Source: CAVTPD01 sp963736575
Lineage (GTDB): Bacteria; Bacteroidota; Bacteroidia; Cytophagales; JAAEPT01
Assembly (NCBI GenBank): GCA_963736575.1
Contig: CAVTPD010000001.1
Coordinates: forward strand, 2,294,001 to 2,358,000
DNA length: 64,000 nt
Direction: 5' to 3'
Part shown: positions 43,626 through 52,145 of the stretch, in pieces
Numbering within the stretch: position 1 is the first letter of the stretch
Layout of the letters: each line of letters opens with the position of its first letter
The notes under the pieces: model-generated
Told to the model about the DNA's origin: nothing
The model's input: the letters and a program-made list of their open reading frames with translations, nothing else
Databases searched by the model: none
Program-made: the position numbers and the translations under genes

Positions 43626-44525
43626 ATGAAGAAGAAGACCGAACGAAAACCTATCCCTATTTACGGAATAGACCACTTTAAAAAGGAGGAAGATAGACTT
43701 ACGCCCTACCAAGTGGAAAAATTTGATGCGTACCGCCATTTTAATGTTGAATACCCACACCGCCACGATTTTTTTGAAATCCTTTACCTTAATAAAGGAG
43801 AAGGAAAACATATTATTGACGAAAATAAGTATGAAATAAAACCGCCTTGCGTCTTTTTCCTTTCACCAGGACAGTCCCACGAATTGGAACTGTCTGAAGA
43901 TGTTGAAGGATACATTTTTCTATTCAGGTCAGAATTTTATCTTCTTAACAAAGTAAACAAAAATGAGCTTCTAGAGTTTCCTTTTTTCTTTCATTTAGAA
44001 CAAAAAAACGAGCCACTGTACGTAAAATCACCTGAGGACGTATTATTCATGGAAAGTCTTTTTAAAAAAGGCAGTGATTTAATGAAAAACCAAACGGCTA
44101 AAAGCCAATTTATGATAGAAGCGCTGTTAGAAAACATCTTAAGATTCTCTCAATTTCTTTATCCTGAAAAAAAGAGTTTTGAAGCAGGACCACAAAACCT
44201 GCTTATAAAGCGCTTTTATCAACTTCTAGAGGAAAAGTACCAATTAAACCTTTCGGTAAAAGAATATGCCGAGGCATTAAACGTATCTCCCGATTACCTC
44301 ACCGAACTTAGCAAAGAAAAAACGGGGAAAACCTCTACAGAAATCATAAAAGCAAAGCTTAATATAGAAATTAAGAGATTGTTAATTCATTCTGACTTGC
44401 ATGTTTCTGAAATAGCTCAATACTTCAATTTTAAAGATCAATCCTATTTTTCGCGTTTTTTTAAACGCCTAAACGGTATTAGTCCCAAAGAATACAAAGA
44501 GAACAATTCGGGGAAAAGTACCTAA
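43626..44525 (+). CDS. AraC-family transcriptional regulator
   Basis: 299 residues: N-terminal cupin-like sensor (HRHDFFEILYLNKGEGKHII, FFLSPGQSHELE) and a C-terminal double HTH (LSVKEYAEALNVSPDYLTE and VSEIAQYFNFKDQSYFSRFF, then GISPKEYKE). It may control the divergent phosphatase genes or ilvC, which starts 78 bp downstream on the same strand; the sequence does not decide. Confidence 0.92.
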   Translation: MKKKTERKPIPIYGIDHFKKEEDRLTPYQVEKFDAYRHFNVEYPHRHDFFEILYLNKGEGKHIIDENKYEIKPPCVFFLSPGQSHELELSEDVEGYIFLFRSEFYLLNKVNKNELLEFPFFFHLEQKNEPLYVKSPEDVLFMESLFKKGSDLMKNQTAKSQFMIEALLENILRFSQFLYPEKKSFEAGPQNLLIKRFYQLLEEKYQLNLSVKEYAEALNVSPDYLTELSKEKTGKTSTEIIKAKLNIEIKRLLIHSDLHVSEIAQYFNFKDQSYFSRFFKRLNGISPKEYKENNSGKST

Positions 44526-44603
44526 ACTTCCTACATAAATACCTACTTTTTTGCCTTTAGTTGTTTTACTTTGTAGCATCTAAAAAATTGTAAGCTTAAA
44601 ACA

Positions 44604-46088
44604 ATGGCTAATTACTTCAATACATTACCACTAAGAGAACAACTAAACCAGTTAGGCGTTTGTGAATTCATGGACAATTCAGAATTCGCTAATGGTGTAG
44701 AAGCATTAAAAGGAAAGAAAATTGTAATTGTTGGTTGTGGGGCGCAAGGCCTTAACCAAGGATTAAACATGAGAGACTCTGGCCTTGATATTTCATACGC
44801 ATTAAGAGGTGCTGCTATTTCTGAAAAGAGAGCTTCTTGGAAAAATGCATCGGACAACGGTTTTACAGTTGGTACTTATGAAGAAGTAATTCCTTCGGCT
44901 GATTTAGTAATTAACCTTACGCCAGATAAACAACACACAGCTGTAGTTACTGCTGTTATGCCTTTAATGAAAAAAGGTTCTGCATTGGCTTATTCTCATG
45001 GTTTCAACATTGTAGAAGAAGGCATGCAAGTAAGAGAAGACATCACTGTAATTATGGTGGCGCCTAAATCACCTGGTTCTGAAGTTAGAGAAGAATACAA
45101 AAGAGGTTTTGGTGTTCCTACTTTAATTGCTGTTCACCCAGAAAACGATCCTGAAGGTAAAGGATGGGATTATGCTAAAGCTTACGCTGTTGGTACTGGT
45201 GGTGACAGAGCAGGTTGTTTACGTTCTTCTTTTGTTGCTGAAGTTAAGTCTGACTTAATGGGTGAGCAAACTATCCTTTGTGGTTTACTACAAACAGGTT
45301 CTATTCTTTGTTTCGACAAAATGGTTGAAAAAGGAATTGATAAAGGATGGGCTGCTAAATTTATCCAACACGGTTGGGAAGTTATTACCGAGTCTTTAAA
45401 GCACGGTGGTATTACGGCTATGATGGACAGACTTTCTAACGTAGCTAAAGTAGAGTGTTTCCAAATCTCTGAAGATTTAAAAGACATTATGCGTCCGCTT
45501 TTCCAAAAGCACCAAGACGATATTATTTCTGGTGAGTTCTCATCTACTATGATGAAGGACTGGGCAGAAGACGATAAAAACTTACTAAACTGGAGAGCCT
45601 TAACCGGTGAAACCAATTTTGAAAAAACTGAACCTGCTAACGTAGAAATTACAGAGCAAGAGTTCTACGACAAAGGTTTATTAATGGTTGCTATGGTTAG
45701 AGCGGGTGTTGAATTAGCGTTCGAAACTATGACAGAAGCAGGTATTAAAGAAGAATCTGCGTATTATGAGTCTCTTCACGAAACTCCATTAATTGCCAAC
45801 ACAATTGCACGTAAGAAGTTATTTGAAATGAACCGAGTAATTTCTGATACTGCTGAGTACGGATGTTATTTATTTGACCACGCTTGCAAGCCTTTATTAG
45901 CAGATTTCATGGAAACTGTTGAAACGGATGTAATTGGTAACGATTACAACGCTGGTAAAAGCAACGGGGTAGACAATGTTACTTTAATTGCTATTAACTC
46001 TATGATTAGAAATCACCCAATTGAAGAAGTTGGTGAATTCTTAAGAGGTGCAATGTCTGAAATGAAACAAATTTCATTAGGCGAATAA
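44604..46088 (+). CDS. ilvC: Ketol-acid reductoisomerase, class II (long form)
   Basis: 494 residues, the long KARI class as in E. coli. N-terminal NADPH-binding Rossmann fold with GCGAQGLNQGLNMRDSGLDI, then the duplicated knotted helical domain with SDLMGEQTILCGLLQTG and, later, ESLHETPLIANTIARKKL. It converts acetolactate to dihydroxyisovalerate (valine, leucine and isoleucine synthesis). No other ilv gene is adjacent. It ends with a strong terminator. Confidence 0.96.
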   Translation: MANYFNTLPLREQLNQLGVCEFMDNSEFANGVEALKGKKIVIVGCGAQGLNQGLNMRDSGLDISYALRGAAISEKRASWKNASDNGFTVGTYEEVIPSADLVINLTPDKQHTAVVTAVMPLMKKGSALAYSHGFNIVEEGMQVREDITVIMVAPKSPGSEVREEYKRGFGVPTLIAVHPENDPEGKGWDYAKAYAVGTGGDRAGCLRSSFVAEVKSDLMGEQTILCGLLQTGSILCFDKMVEKGIDKGWAAKFIQHGWEVITESLKHGGITAMMDRLSNVAKVECFQISEDLKDIMRPLFQKHQDDIISGEFSSTMMKDWAEDDKNLLNWRALTGETNFEKTEPANVEITEQEFYDKGLLMVAMVRAGVELAFETMTEAGIKEESAYYESLHETPLIANTIARKKLFEMNRVISDTAEYGCYLFDHACKPLLADFMETVETDVIGNDYNAGKSNGVDNVTLIAINSMIRNHPIEEVGEFLRGAMSEMKQISLGE

Positions 46089-46130
46089 GTAGCTCCCTTA
46101 ATTAAGTACCTGTTTGTTTAAATTGTATAT

Positions 46131-46167
46131 AAGGCTTGTTTCCGTAAGGAAGCAGGCCTTTTTTTAT
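46131..46167 (+). terminator. ilvC terminator
   Basis: AAGGCTTGTTTCC and GGAAGCAGGCCTT form a 13-bp stem with G-U pairs and a GTAA loop, followed by seven T residues, 43 bp after ilvC. Confidence 0.88.
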
Positions 46168-46184
46168 GCTTATAACTCCCTCAC

Positions 46185-46319
46185 TTTTACAATTATTCGT
46201 CACTTTGAGCAGCATCAAAAAGTCCGTTTTCCAAGCTTAAATCATTTACTGCTTAATACCCTTCTATTAAAAATAAACACTGTTAATCTTCTGAATAAGG
46301 AAGGTTTTGGTTTATTTAG
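46185..46319. repeat. Dispersed repeat, copy 1 (about 135 bp)
   Basis: Runs from TTTTACAATTATTCG to TTTTGGTTTATTTAG and aligns along its whole length with 47290-47430, with shared blocks AAAAGTCCGTTT, AGCTTAAATCA and CTTCTGAATAAG. The two copies flank the hypothetical gene at 46367-47245. It is followed by a hairpin TGTGTATG...CATACACA. Confidence 0.8.
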
Positions 46320-46366
46320 GGGTGTGTATGTACAACATTTGTGCATACACAGGTTTGGTAAATAAT

Positions 46367-47245
46367 TTATGGATTGGAATACCCTGTTAAACAACTTATG
46401 CTTGCTTCCGAGTAATCAATAAAGTATACCAATTGATCTTGGTTTCTAATGATAGAAATATAGTTTTCAGATGAATATACATTTAAGTAGGTTTTTCCGA
46501 TTGGGGTGAAAATTTGAAATGAATGGCTTTCTAAATCTTCACCACATAAACATGTCAGGTCAGACAATTCATTTCTGAATCCGATGTAGTTGTAAAGAAA
46601 AGTTGAAAACTCAAGTATTAAATCCCTATCTATTATTACCGTTTTTTTTGTGATTACTCTGTCGTGTTCCATATAGTCAGACCCACCACTGATAACTGAT
46701 CTTGGATTAATATGGCCTATAGTATTTATCCAAATAGAATCGATTGATTGAAGTCTGGTTAGGATTTCATTTTTTACACTTATAGGAATCACAACCTGTA
46801 AAGAGGTTTCAATCCCATACATTTCATCTAGGAAAAAATACTGTTTTAGTACATTAATCTCTTTGGATTTATTGTTTTGAGTAAATTGATATAATTCAAA
46901 GTATAAGCTATCTCTAAAATGCACTAACTTTATTTTTGCCCTTAATGAATCTTTTTTGAAATTATAAGAGACCTGAAAAAATAAAGTATCACCTGAATTT
47001 CGGGAGTGATTAATTTTGAGAACATGTTCTTTATCCAAATAAAGGGATTTCAGAGACTCTAAATGATGTATGATATCATTGTTATCTATTGGATTTTTAA
47101 CATAAGGATTATCAGTAAATAAAGTATCCTTATAATGTTCGAATACAGTGGTATATTTATATAGATCTTTAAATTCTTGTCCAAAGGAGAAACTAGACCA
47201 AAGAAAATAAAAAAAGAAGAATAGTAAAACAAGATTTGATTTCAT
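46367..47245 (-). CDS. Secreted hypothetical protein in an accessory region
   Basis: From ATG 47245 (MKSNLVLLFFFFYFLWSSFS) a signal peptide with cleavage after SFG, then about 270 residues without a domain I recognise. Features: LFTDNPYVKNPIDNNDIIHH, a CLCGE motif and strand-rich segments. The gene is AT-rich and lies between two copies of a roughly 140-bp repeat, like a cargo gene in a cassette. The nine codons upstream of the chosen start are less signal-like. Function unknown; could be surface-exposed or periplasmic. Confidence 0.6.
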   Translation of the reverse strand: MKSNLVLLFFFFYFLWSSFSFGQEFKDLYKYTTVFEHYKDTLFTDNPYVKNPIDNNDIIHHLESLKSLYLDKEHVLKINHSRNSGDTLFFQVSYNFKKDSLRAKIKLVHFRDSLYFELYQFTQNNKSKEINVLKQYFFLDEMYGIETSLQVVIPISVKNEILTRLQSIDSIWINTIGHINPRSVISGGSDYMEHDRVITKKTVIIDRDLILEFSTFLYNYIGFRNELSDLTCLCGEDLESHSFQIFTPIGKTYLNVYSSENYISIIRNQDQLVYFIDYSEASISCLTGYSNP

Positions 47246-47289
47246 GAGGGTAAATATAAAAAAAGAGTACAAAAATGTGCATAAGCAAT

Positions 47290-47430
47290 TTTTACAATTC
47301 TTCGTTAATTTGAACGGCAGCGAAAAGTCCGTTTGCTACTAGCTTAAATCACCGACCAGCATCAATTACCCATTCTATTGCAAATAAGTACTGTTAAACT
47401 TCTGAATAAGAAAGGTTTTGGTTTATTTAG
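47290..47430. repeat. Dispersed repeat, copy 2 (about 141 bp)
   Basis: Diverged copy of 46185-46319 in the same orientation, clearly similar along its full length with small indels. The flanks show short inverted similarity: ATGTGCATAAGCA near 47275-47287 and TGTTATGCATA near 47490-47500. Confidence 0.8.
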
Positions 47431-47640
47431 TATTACATATATTATGCTTAGGATATTTGCCGTTATTTATAGATTGTATATGTGCCACTGTTATGCATAT
47501 TAAAAAGTTGTGTTTCATAAAAGCATTTAAACAGCAACTTAATTAGAATTTGAAAGAACAAGATTTACTTTTAAAATATTGCAGTTACCACAAAGATTTT
47601 CTTAATCGTTTGGAAAACTTTCCTGAAGGAGAAAAAATTT

Positions 47641-48642
47641 TATGCTTATCCGCAATGTTGCCAGTATGGATAGGAAACAGCAATTAAGAGCCTTTTGAAA
47701 AGGTTTTCTCCAAAATATCTTCTGTTTAGCTTATAGCAAAATTCATTTATGTAATTCTGAAGGTTTTTACCGCTGATCTTGTGGTAAACACCTAAGAAGT
47801 TCCTCTTTGCATTAGAAATAGCGATGTGTACCCACTTTAAAGTATCATTAGTAGTTTCTTTGTCTGATTTCACGCTGTAGTGTCCTTCTACAAAATCAGC
47901 TATATCTACATAACTTTTACTTTTATCTGAAAATACGATAGCCAATTCACTCAAATTTTCCTTAATGACTTTATTTATACTTTCTGATTTTTGAGTATCC
48001 AAAACTTTCATTTTATAGTACCTGCAATGTTTGGTTTTAACACCTGTTTCAGGGTTTTCCAACGGGGTAGATTCAACCATGGTAGCTATATTTTTTTGCT
48101 TCTGGCTTCCTTTTCCTCGTTTAAGTTTCTTTCCCTTTTTATAGAGCTACTTTCAAAATATCCTTCATCAAACTCAATCATTCCATGCAATTGATATAGG
48201 TCATCTCTTTTACCCATGGCTTCTCGAATTTTATGCATCATATTCCAGATACTTTCATAGCGGGAGTGGTTGAGTTGTCGTTGAAGTTCACAGGCAGATA
48301 TTCCTTTCTTAGAAAAACTCATAAACATCATAGCCAGAAACCATTTTCTAAAAGGAAGGTTACTGCTTTCCAGTATTGTACCGCTTTTAAGAGTTGTTCT
48401 AAATCCACATTGGGCACATTGCCACTGATATTTAGCTTTTAACCAATAATGCTTGTGGCTATTACATTTTTTGCAAACCACTCCTTGGGTTTCTCTAACT
48501 TGTTTAAAATGTAGTTTACAACTGATCTCATCTGGAAATATATCAACAAATTCTAATATGTTCATAGCATTGATTTTTATGACCAAGTTAGGTCTAAGCT
48601 ACGCAACCAATCTGCGGACTGGTATAATTACGGATGAGCATA
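47641..48642. mobile_element. IS1595-family (ISXO2-like) insertion sequence, 1002 bp, with 8-bp target duplication
   Basis: Terminal inverted repeats start TATGCTTATCCGCAATG at 47641 and, on the other strand, TATGCTCATCCGTAATT from 48642; both continue to CCAGT at about base 25 with several mismatches. Both sides are flanked by the identical octamer AAAAATTT (47633-47640 and 48643-48650). The 8-bp duplication and zinc-ribbon transposase fit the IS1595 group. It inserted inside the 47550-49537 gene. Confidence 0.93.
47646..48565 (-). pseudogene. IS1595-family transposase, frameshifted
   Basis: From ATG 48565 (MNILEFVDIFPDEISCKLHF) the first part has a zinc ribbon (VCKKC...CAQC) and the first catalytic Asp region IEFDEGYFE, then runs out of frame and stops near 48087. 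The second part continues in a different frame (KRGKGSQKQKNIATMVESTP, HCRYYKMKVLD, SDKSKSYVDIADFVEGHYSV, WVHIAISNAKRNFLG) to 47646. The frame change falls around the C-TTA-AAC stretch near 48117-48123 and needs a -1 shift. It is either inactive or made by -1 frameshifting; the family normally has a single frame. Confidence 0.85.
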
Positions 48643-49689
48643 AAAAATTTTGAATGTTCTTAGTTCTGAAACCAGCCGAACACAATTTCTTTCTACTATA
48701 TCTGAACTAACATTTGGAGAAATATTCCATCAATTAGGTTTAAAAATAATTTACGAGAAGAAATATTATAATAGACAGACACCTGATTGGACAATTATCA
48801 ATGGTTCGGAACATGCTATTTGTGATGTGTATAGATTAGGCAAAAGTAACAAAGATCAAAAAAGAAGTGATTTTGAAAATACACTAATCGAGAAAGTAAA
48901 GCTCTTAAACTTTAGTTATATCATAAAAATCATTTTTATCGATGAGTATTTCGATACTTACAAATATTCTATTGATTATGTTGTTGAAGAACTAGAACAA
49001 TGGCTTAATCATTCTACAAAAAAGGTTGATGAAGAACTATTGGTTTCTGAATTGTTCATTTTCAAAATCTTTCATATTACAGATAATGAAGGTCACGTCC
49101 AATGTATTGGTAATAATAACTCGATAGATTACAAACCTCAAAAGTTGATTCAGTATAAACATTTAAAGAACTTAAATGAAATTTCAAAAAAAGTAAATAA
49201 GTACGACTCAATTATCTTAACAAGTGATTTGCCTTATTTCATTGCCATTGATATAGATTTCATCAGTGGATTTAACTTCGATGATTTCACTAATTACTTT
49301 AGGGGAAAGAGAACTACATTTGTGGACTTCGGAAAACAAATAACAGGAAATCCGGAAATAGATCAATTAGGTAAGGAATGGTCAGAACTAGGTGAATTTT
49401 ACAGCAACGAACAATTAAGCGGTTTAATTCTGAGATATAATAACGAAACAAAGCTATTGACAAACCCAATGAAGTCTCAAATCATTTATAAACACACTAA
49501 GCTATTAAAAAAATTAGAAACCATTCAAAGACTATAATTAACCACGAAACACAACACAGCACATGAAATTATAGCGAGGTTTGGGCATGAATTTAGCGAT
49601 GCTCTATAATGCGTCTTGCTTCAGCTAAATAGGAGCTTTATCAATAATAAAACACATTTAAACCTTTATACTAATCTTAACATTCCGCC

Positions 49690-50058
49690 ATGACATTAAG
49701 ATTGATTAAAACTGAATATGATTACCAACAAGCATTGACTAGGATTGATAAGATATTCGATGCTAAATCTGGTTCAAAAGAAAGTGATGAAGCTGATATT
49801 TTAGCACTTCTAATTGATGAATATGAAAACAAACATTATCCAATTGAAGCTCCAGACCCAATTGAAGCAATCAAAATTAGAATGGAAGAATTAGACTTGA
49901 AACAAAAGGATCTTTTTGGAATTATTGGTGGAAAAAGCAGAGTATCTGAAATACTTAACAAACGAAAAAAACTGACCGTTGAGATGGTAAGAACTTTAGC
50001 GGAAAGATTAAATCTATCTGTTCAAATTTTAATTCGTGACTACCCTCTTTTAAAATAG
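49690..50058 (+). CDS. HigA-type antitoxin (HTH, Xre family), orphan
   Basis: 122 residues. N-terminal half LIKTEYDYQQALTRIDKIFD and ALLIDEYENKHYPIEAPDPI, then an HTH: MEELDLKQKDLFGIIGGKSR with VSEILNKRKKLTVEMVRTLA. This is the usual layout of HigA antitoxins of Bacteroidota, whose HigB toxin gene normally lies just upstream. Here the 152 bp upstream contain no HigB-like frame, only the end of the IS-interrupted gene. It may be a remnant, or may pair with an unrelated partner. A long perfect hairpin follows at 50097-50129. Confidence 0.85.
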   Translation: MTLRLIKTEYDYQQALTRIDKIFDAKSGSKESDEADILALLIDEYENKHYPIEAPDPIEAIKIRMEELDLKQKDLFGIIGGKSRVSEILNKRKKLTVEMVRTLAERLNLSVQILIRDYPLLK

Positions 50059-50096
50059 CATACCGACTCAAGCATCTCACTAAGACTGAGCTATAA

Positions 50097-50129
50097 AGTA
50101 ATGCGATTACTTAGAGTAATCGCATTACT
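50097..50129. repeat. 15-bp perfect hairpin without T-run
   Basis: AGTAATGCGATTACT, loop TAG, AGTAATCGCATTACT. It sits 39 bp after the HigA stop. The downstream ACCCAATACCC has no T-run, so it is not a standard terminator; an RNA-stability element, recombination site or protein-binding site is possible. Confidence 0.75.
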
Positions 50130-50211
50130 ACCCAATACCCATTAAAATTGCCTATCCCCTTTTTCTCTATTACCTTGCAAGCCGTAAGAAAACAATCCTA
50201 AAATACACCAC

Positions 50212-50637
50212 ATGAAAATTTACTTTGCCGGAGCACTTTTCAGTATGGCTGAAAAAGTTTTTAACGAAACCCTTAAAAACGAACTTTTAAAACTGAAGCC
50301 GGAATTACAAATACTACTGCCCCAAGACGAAGCCGAGAAAATCTTTGGTGACCCTGATTTCGAAAACAAAGTATTTCAATCTTGTGTAGACGGTGTAAAA
50401 GAAGCTGATCTTATTCTTTGCATATTAGACGGACCAGACGCCGATTCGGGGACTTGCATTGAACTGGGCTTAGCCTACCAACAAGGCAAAAGAATTATTG
50501 GCGTTCGCACTGATTTCAGAGCTTCAGAAGAAGACGGCCTTAACATAATGGTTAGAAAAGTACTGAACGAATACATCAACAAAACAGAATTACATTCTGT
50601 AGAAGAATTGGCAGAGCTTATTGCTGAATATTTGTGA
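50212..50637 (+). CDS. Nucleoside 2-deoxyribosyltransferase family protein
   Basis: 141 residues. Start MKIYFAGALFSMAEKVFNE matches the family's first strand and loop (KIYFAGPLF). ADLILCILDGPDADSGTCIELGLAYQQGK holds the conserved Asp and the nucleophile-containing SGTxxElG segment. The family transfers deoxyribose between bases or hydrolyses nucleotides (as DNPH1 does); which applies here is not clear. Single gene. Confidence 0.88.
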   Translation: MKIYFAGALFSMAEKVFNETLKNELLKLKPELQILLPQDEAEKIFGDPDFENKVFQSCVDGVKEADLILCILDGPDADSGTCIELGLAYQQGKRIIGVRTDFRASEEDGLNIMVRKVLNEYINKTELHSVEELAELIAEYL

Positions 50638-50714
50638 AAAATAGAAAAAATACCAATGGCCTATAAAACTACTAATGTGTTATCAAACAAAGAAAAAATT
50701 GACTGCGAAAACTT

Positions 50715-50722
50715 TATCTTTG
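50715..50722 (+). promoter_or_regulatory. Promoter box upstream of the MBOAT gene
   Basis: TATCTTTG matches TAnnTTTG, 26 bp before the ATG at 50748. Confidence 0.45.
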
Positions 50723-50747
50723 TTTGATTAGCTGAATTTGCTTTCCC

Positions 50748-52145
50748 ATGTTGTTTAACTCCGTAGAGTTTCTTCTATTTTTTCCCGTTTGCCTAATTAT
50801 ATATTGGTTGCTTCGCTCTATACGGGCTCAAAATATCTTTTTATTATTAGCCAGTTATTTTTTTTATGCGTGGTGGGACTATCGTTTTTTAAGCTTAATT
50901 ATTTTCAGTTCAGCAGTTGATTGGTACTGTGGTTTAAAAATTGATTCACTTCCTGATAAAAGCCAAAAACGTTTGTGGTTAGGTGTAAGTCTTCTAACAA
51001 ATTTTGGCATATTAGCTTTCTTTAAATACTACAACTTTTTCATTCCAGAATTTGCTCGACTAATGAATGGAATTGGCTTCAATACACATTGGAGTTCTCT
51101 ACAAATCATCCTTCCGGTTGGTATAAGTTTTTATACTTTTCAAACAGTAAGTTACAGTATTGATATCTATCGTGGTCAATTAAAGCCTTCCCGAAAAATT
51201 ATAGACTTCTTCAGCTTTGTTTCTTTTTTCCCTCAATTAGTAGCGGGACCAATTGAACGCGCTTCTCAACTTTTACCCCAATTTAGCAAGAAAAGAACTT
51301 TAACAAATGCCGATATAAAATTTGCTCTACGGAAAATATTATTCGGGTTATTTAAAAAAGTAGCACTAGCAGATGCTTGTGCTGTTAATGTAGACCTTAT
51401 CTATAAAAATCACGAACATCTTCATTCTGTTTTTATACTGATTGGGATTATTTTATTTGCGTTCCAGATTTATGGTGATTTTTCTGGATATTCAGATATT
51501 GCCATCGGTACAGCTCGTTTGTTTGGATTTCGTTTAATGGAAAATTTTAACCGCCCTTACTTTTCTTATTCCATAGCTGAATTTTGGGCTCGTTGGCACA
51601 TTTCGTTAAGCACATGGTTTCGTGATTATTTGTACATTCCATTAGGGGGCAACCGAAAAGGAAAAATGAATCAAATTAGAAATATAATGATTGTTTTTAC
51701 TGTAAGTGGGCTATGGCATGGCGCCAACTGGACATTTCTTTTTTGGGGATTTTTAAACGGGCTGTTTTTTCTGCCTTCTTTATTTCAGAATAAAAACAAC
51801 AAGCTATCTCCTATTTTTATTCCTATTACTTTTGCCTTAGTTTGTTTTACGTGGATTTTCTTTCGTTCTCAAACTATTACAGAAGCATTTTCTGTTATCG
51901 AACATTTATTTTCATTCGAAACATCGTTCTCATTGCTTCACACAAAAGCATTTCTTGACGGAAAATTATTATTAATATCCGGTGTATTCATTTCAATGCT
52001 TTTGGTGATAGAAGGTGTACATTTTTTTGAGAAACGTATTCAGTTATTACCGGTATATCTGCGTTGGATAAGTTATTACTTACTTCTTATTGGTATATTA
52101 TATTGTTGGTCATTAGAAAGGAATTTTATTTATTTTCAATTTTAA
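50748..52145 (+). CDS. MBOAT-family O-acyltransferase (AlgI/DltB-like)
   Basis: 465 residues, about 11 membrane helices. N-terminal MLFNSVEFLLFFPVCLIIYW and YAWWDYRFLSLIIFSSAVDWY, middle ILPVGISFYTFQTVSYSIDIYRG and FVSFFPQLVAGPIERA, catalytic His in VSGLWHGANWTFLFWG. It would move acetyl groups across the inner membrane for O-acetylation of an exported polysaccharide. It is followed with no gap by its SGNH partner. Confidence 0.94.
   Translation: MLFNSVEFLLFFPVCLIIYWLLRSIRAQNIFLLLASYFFYAWWDYRFLSLIIFSSAVDWYCGLKIDSLPDKSQKRLWLGVSLLTNFGILAFFKYYNFFIPEFARLMNGIGFNTHWSSLQIILPVGISFYTFQTVSYSIDIYRGQLKPSRKIIDFFSFVSFFPQLVAGPIERASQLLPQFSKKRTLTNADIKFALRKILFGLFKKVALADACAVNVDLIYKNHEHLHSVFILIGIILFAFQIYGDFSGYSDIAIGTARLFGFRLMENFNRPYFSYSIAEFWARWHISLSTWFRDYLYIPLGGNRKGKMNQIRNIMIVFTVSGLWHGANWTFLFWGFLNGLFFLPSLFQNKNNKLSPIFIPITFALVCFTWIFFRSQTITEAFSVIEHLFSFETSFSLLHTKAFLDGKLLLISGVFISMLLVIEGVHFFEKRIQLLPVYLRWISYYLLLIGILYCWSLERNFIYFQF

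Larger units (their letters stand above)
47550..49537 (+). pseudogene. Nuclease-like gene interrupted by an IS1595-family element
   Basis: TTG 47550 begins KEQDLLLKYCSYHKDF and runs to the IS at 47641. The frame resumes exactly at TTG 48650 (LNVLSSETSRTQFL) and ends at 49537. Removing the IS and one 8-bp target duplication gives one uninterrupted frame of about 326 residues. The core TFGEIFHQLG...TPDWTI...AICDVYRLGKSNKD resembles a PD-(D/E)XK nuclease (Glu in helix 1, Asp in PDW, acidic CDVYRL strand), though the usual Lys is not obvious. The 3' part could still be translated from TTG 48650. The neighbouring HigA-like antitoxin fits a defence or mobile-DNA setting; the nuclease role is inferred. 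Confidence 0.75.

Noticed and set aside
46114..46365. 83-codon plus-strand frame after ilvC
   Set aside because: It runs through the ilvC terminator and the whole 46185-46319 repeat, lacks any domain-like pattern, and the second repeat copy does not keep the frame open.
49538..49689. A HigB toxin or its remnant upstream of HigA
   Set aside because: None of the three plus-strand frames gives a stretch resembling HigB; only short pieces between stops.
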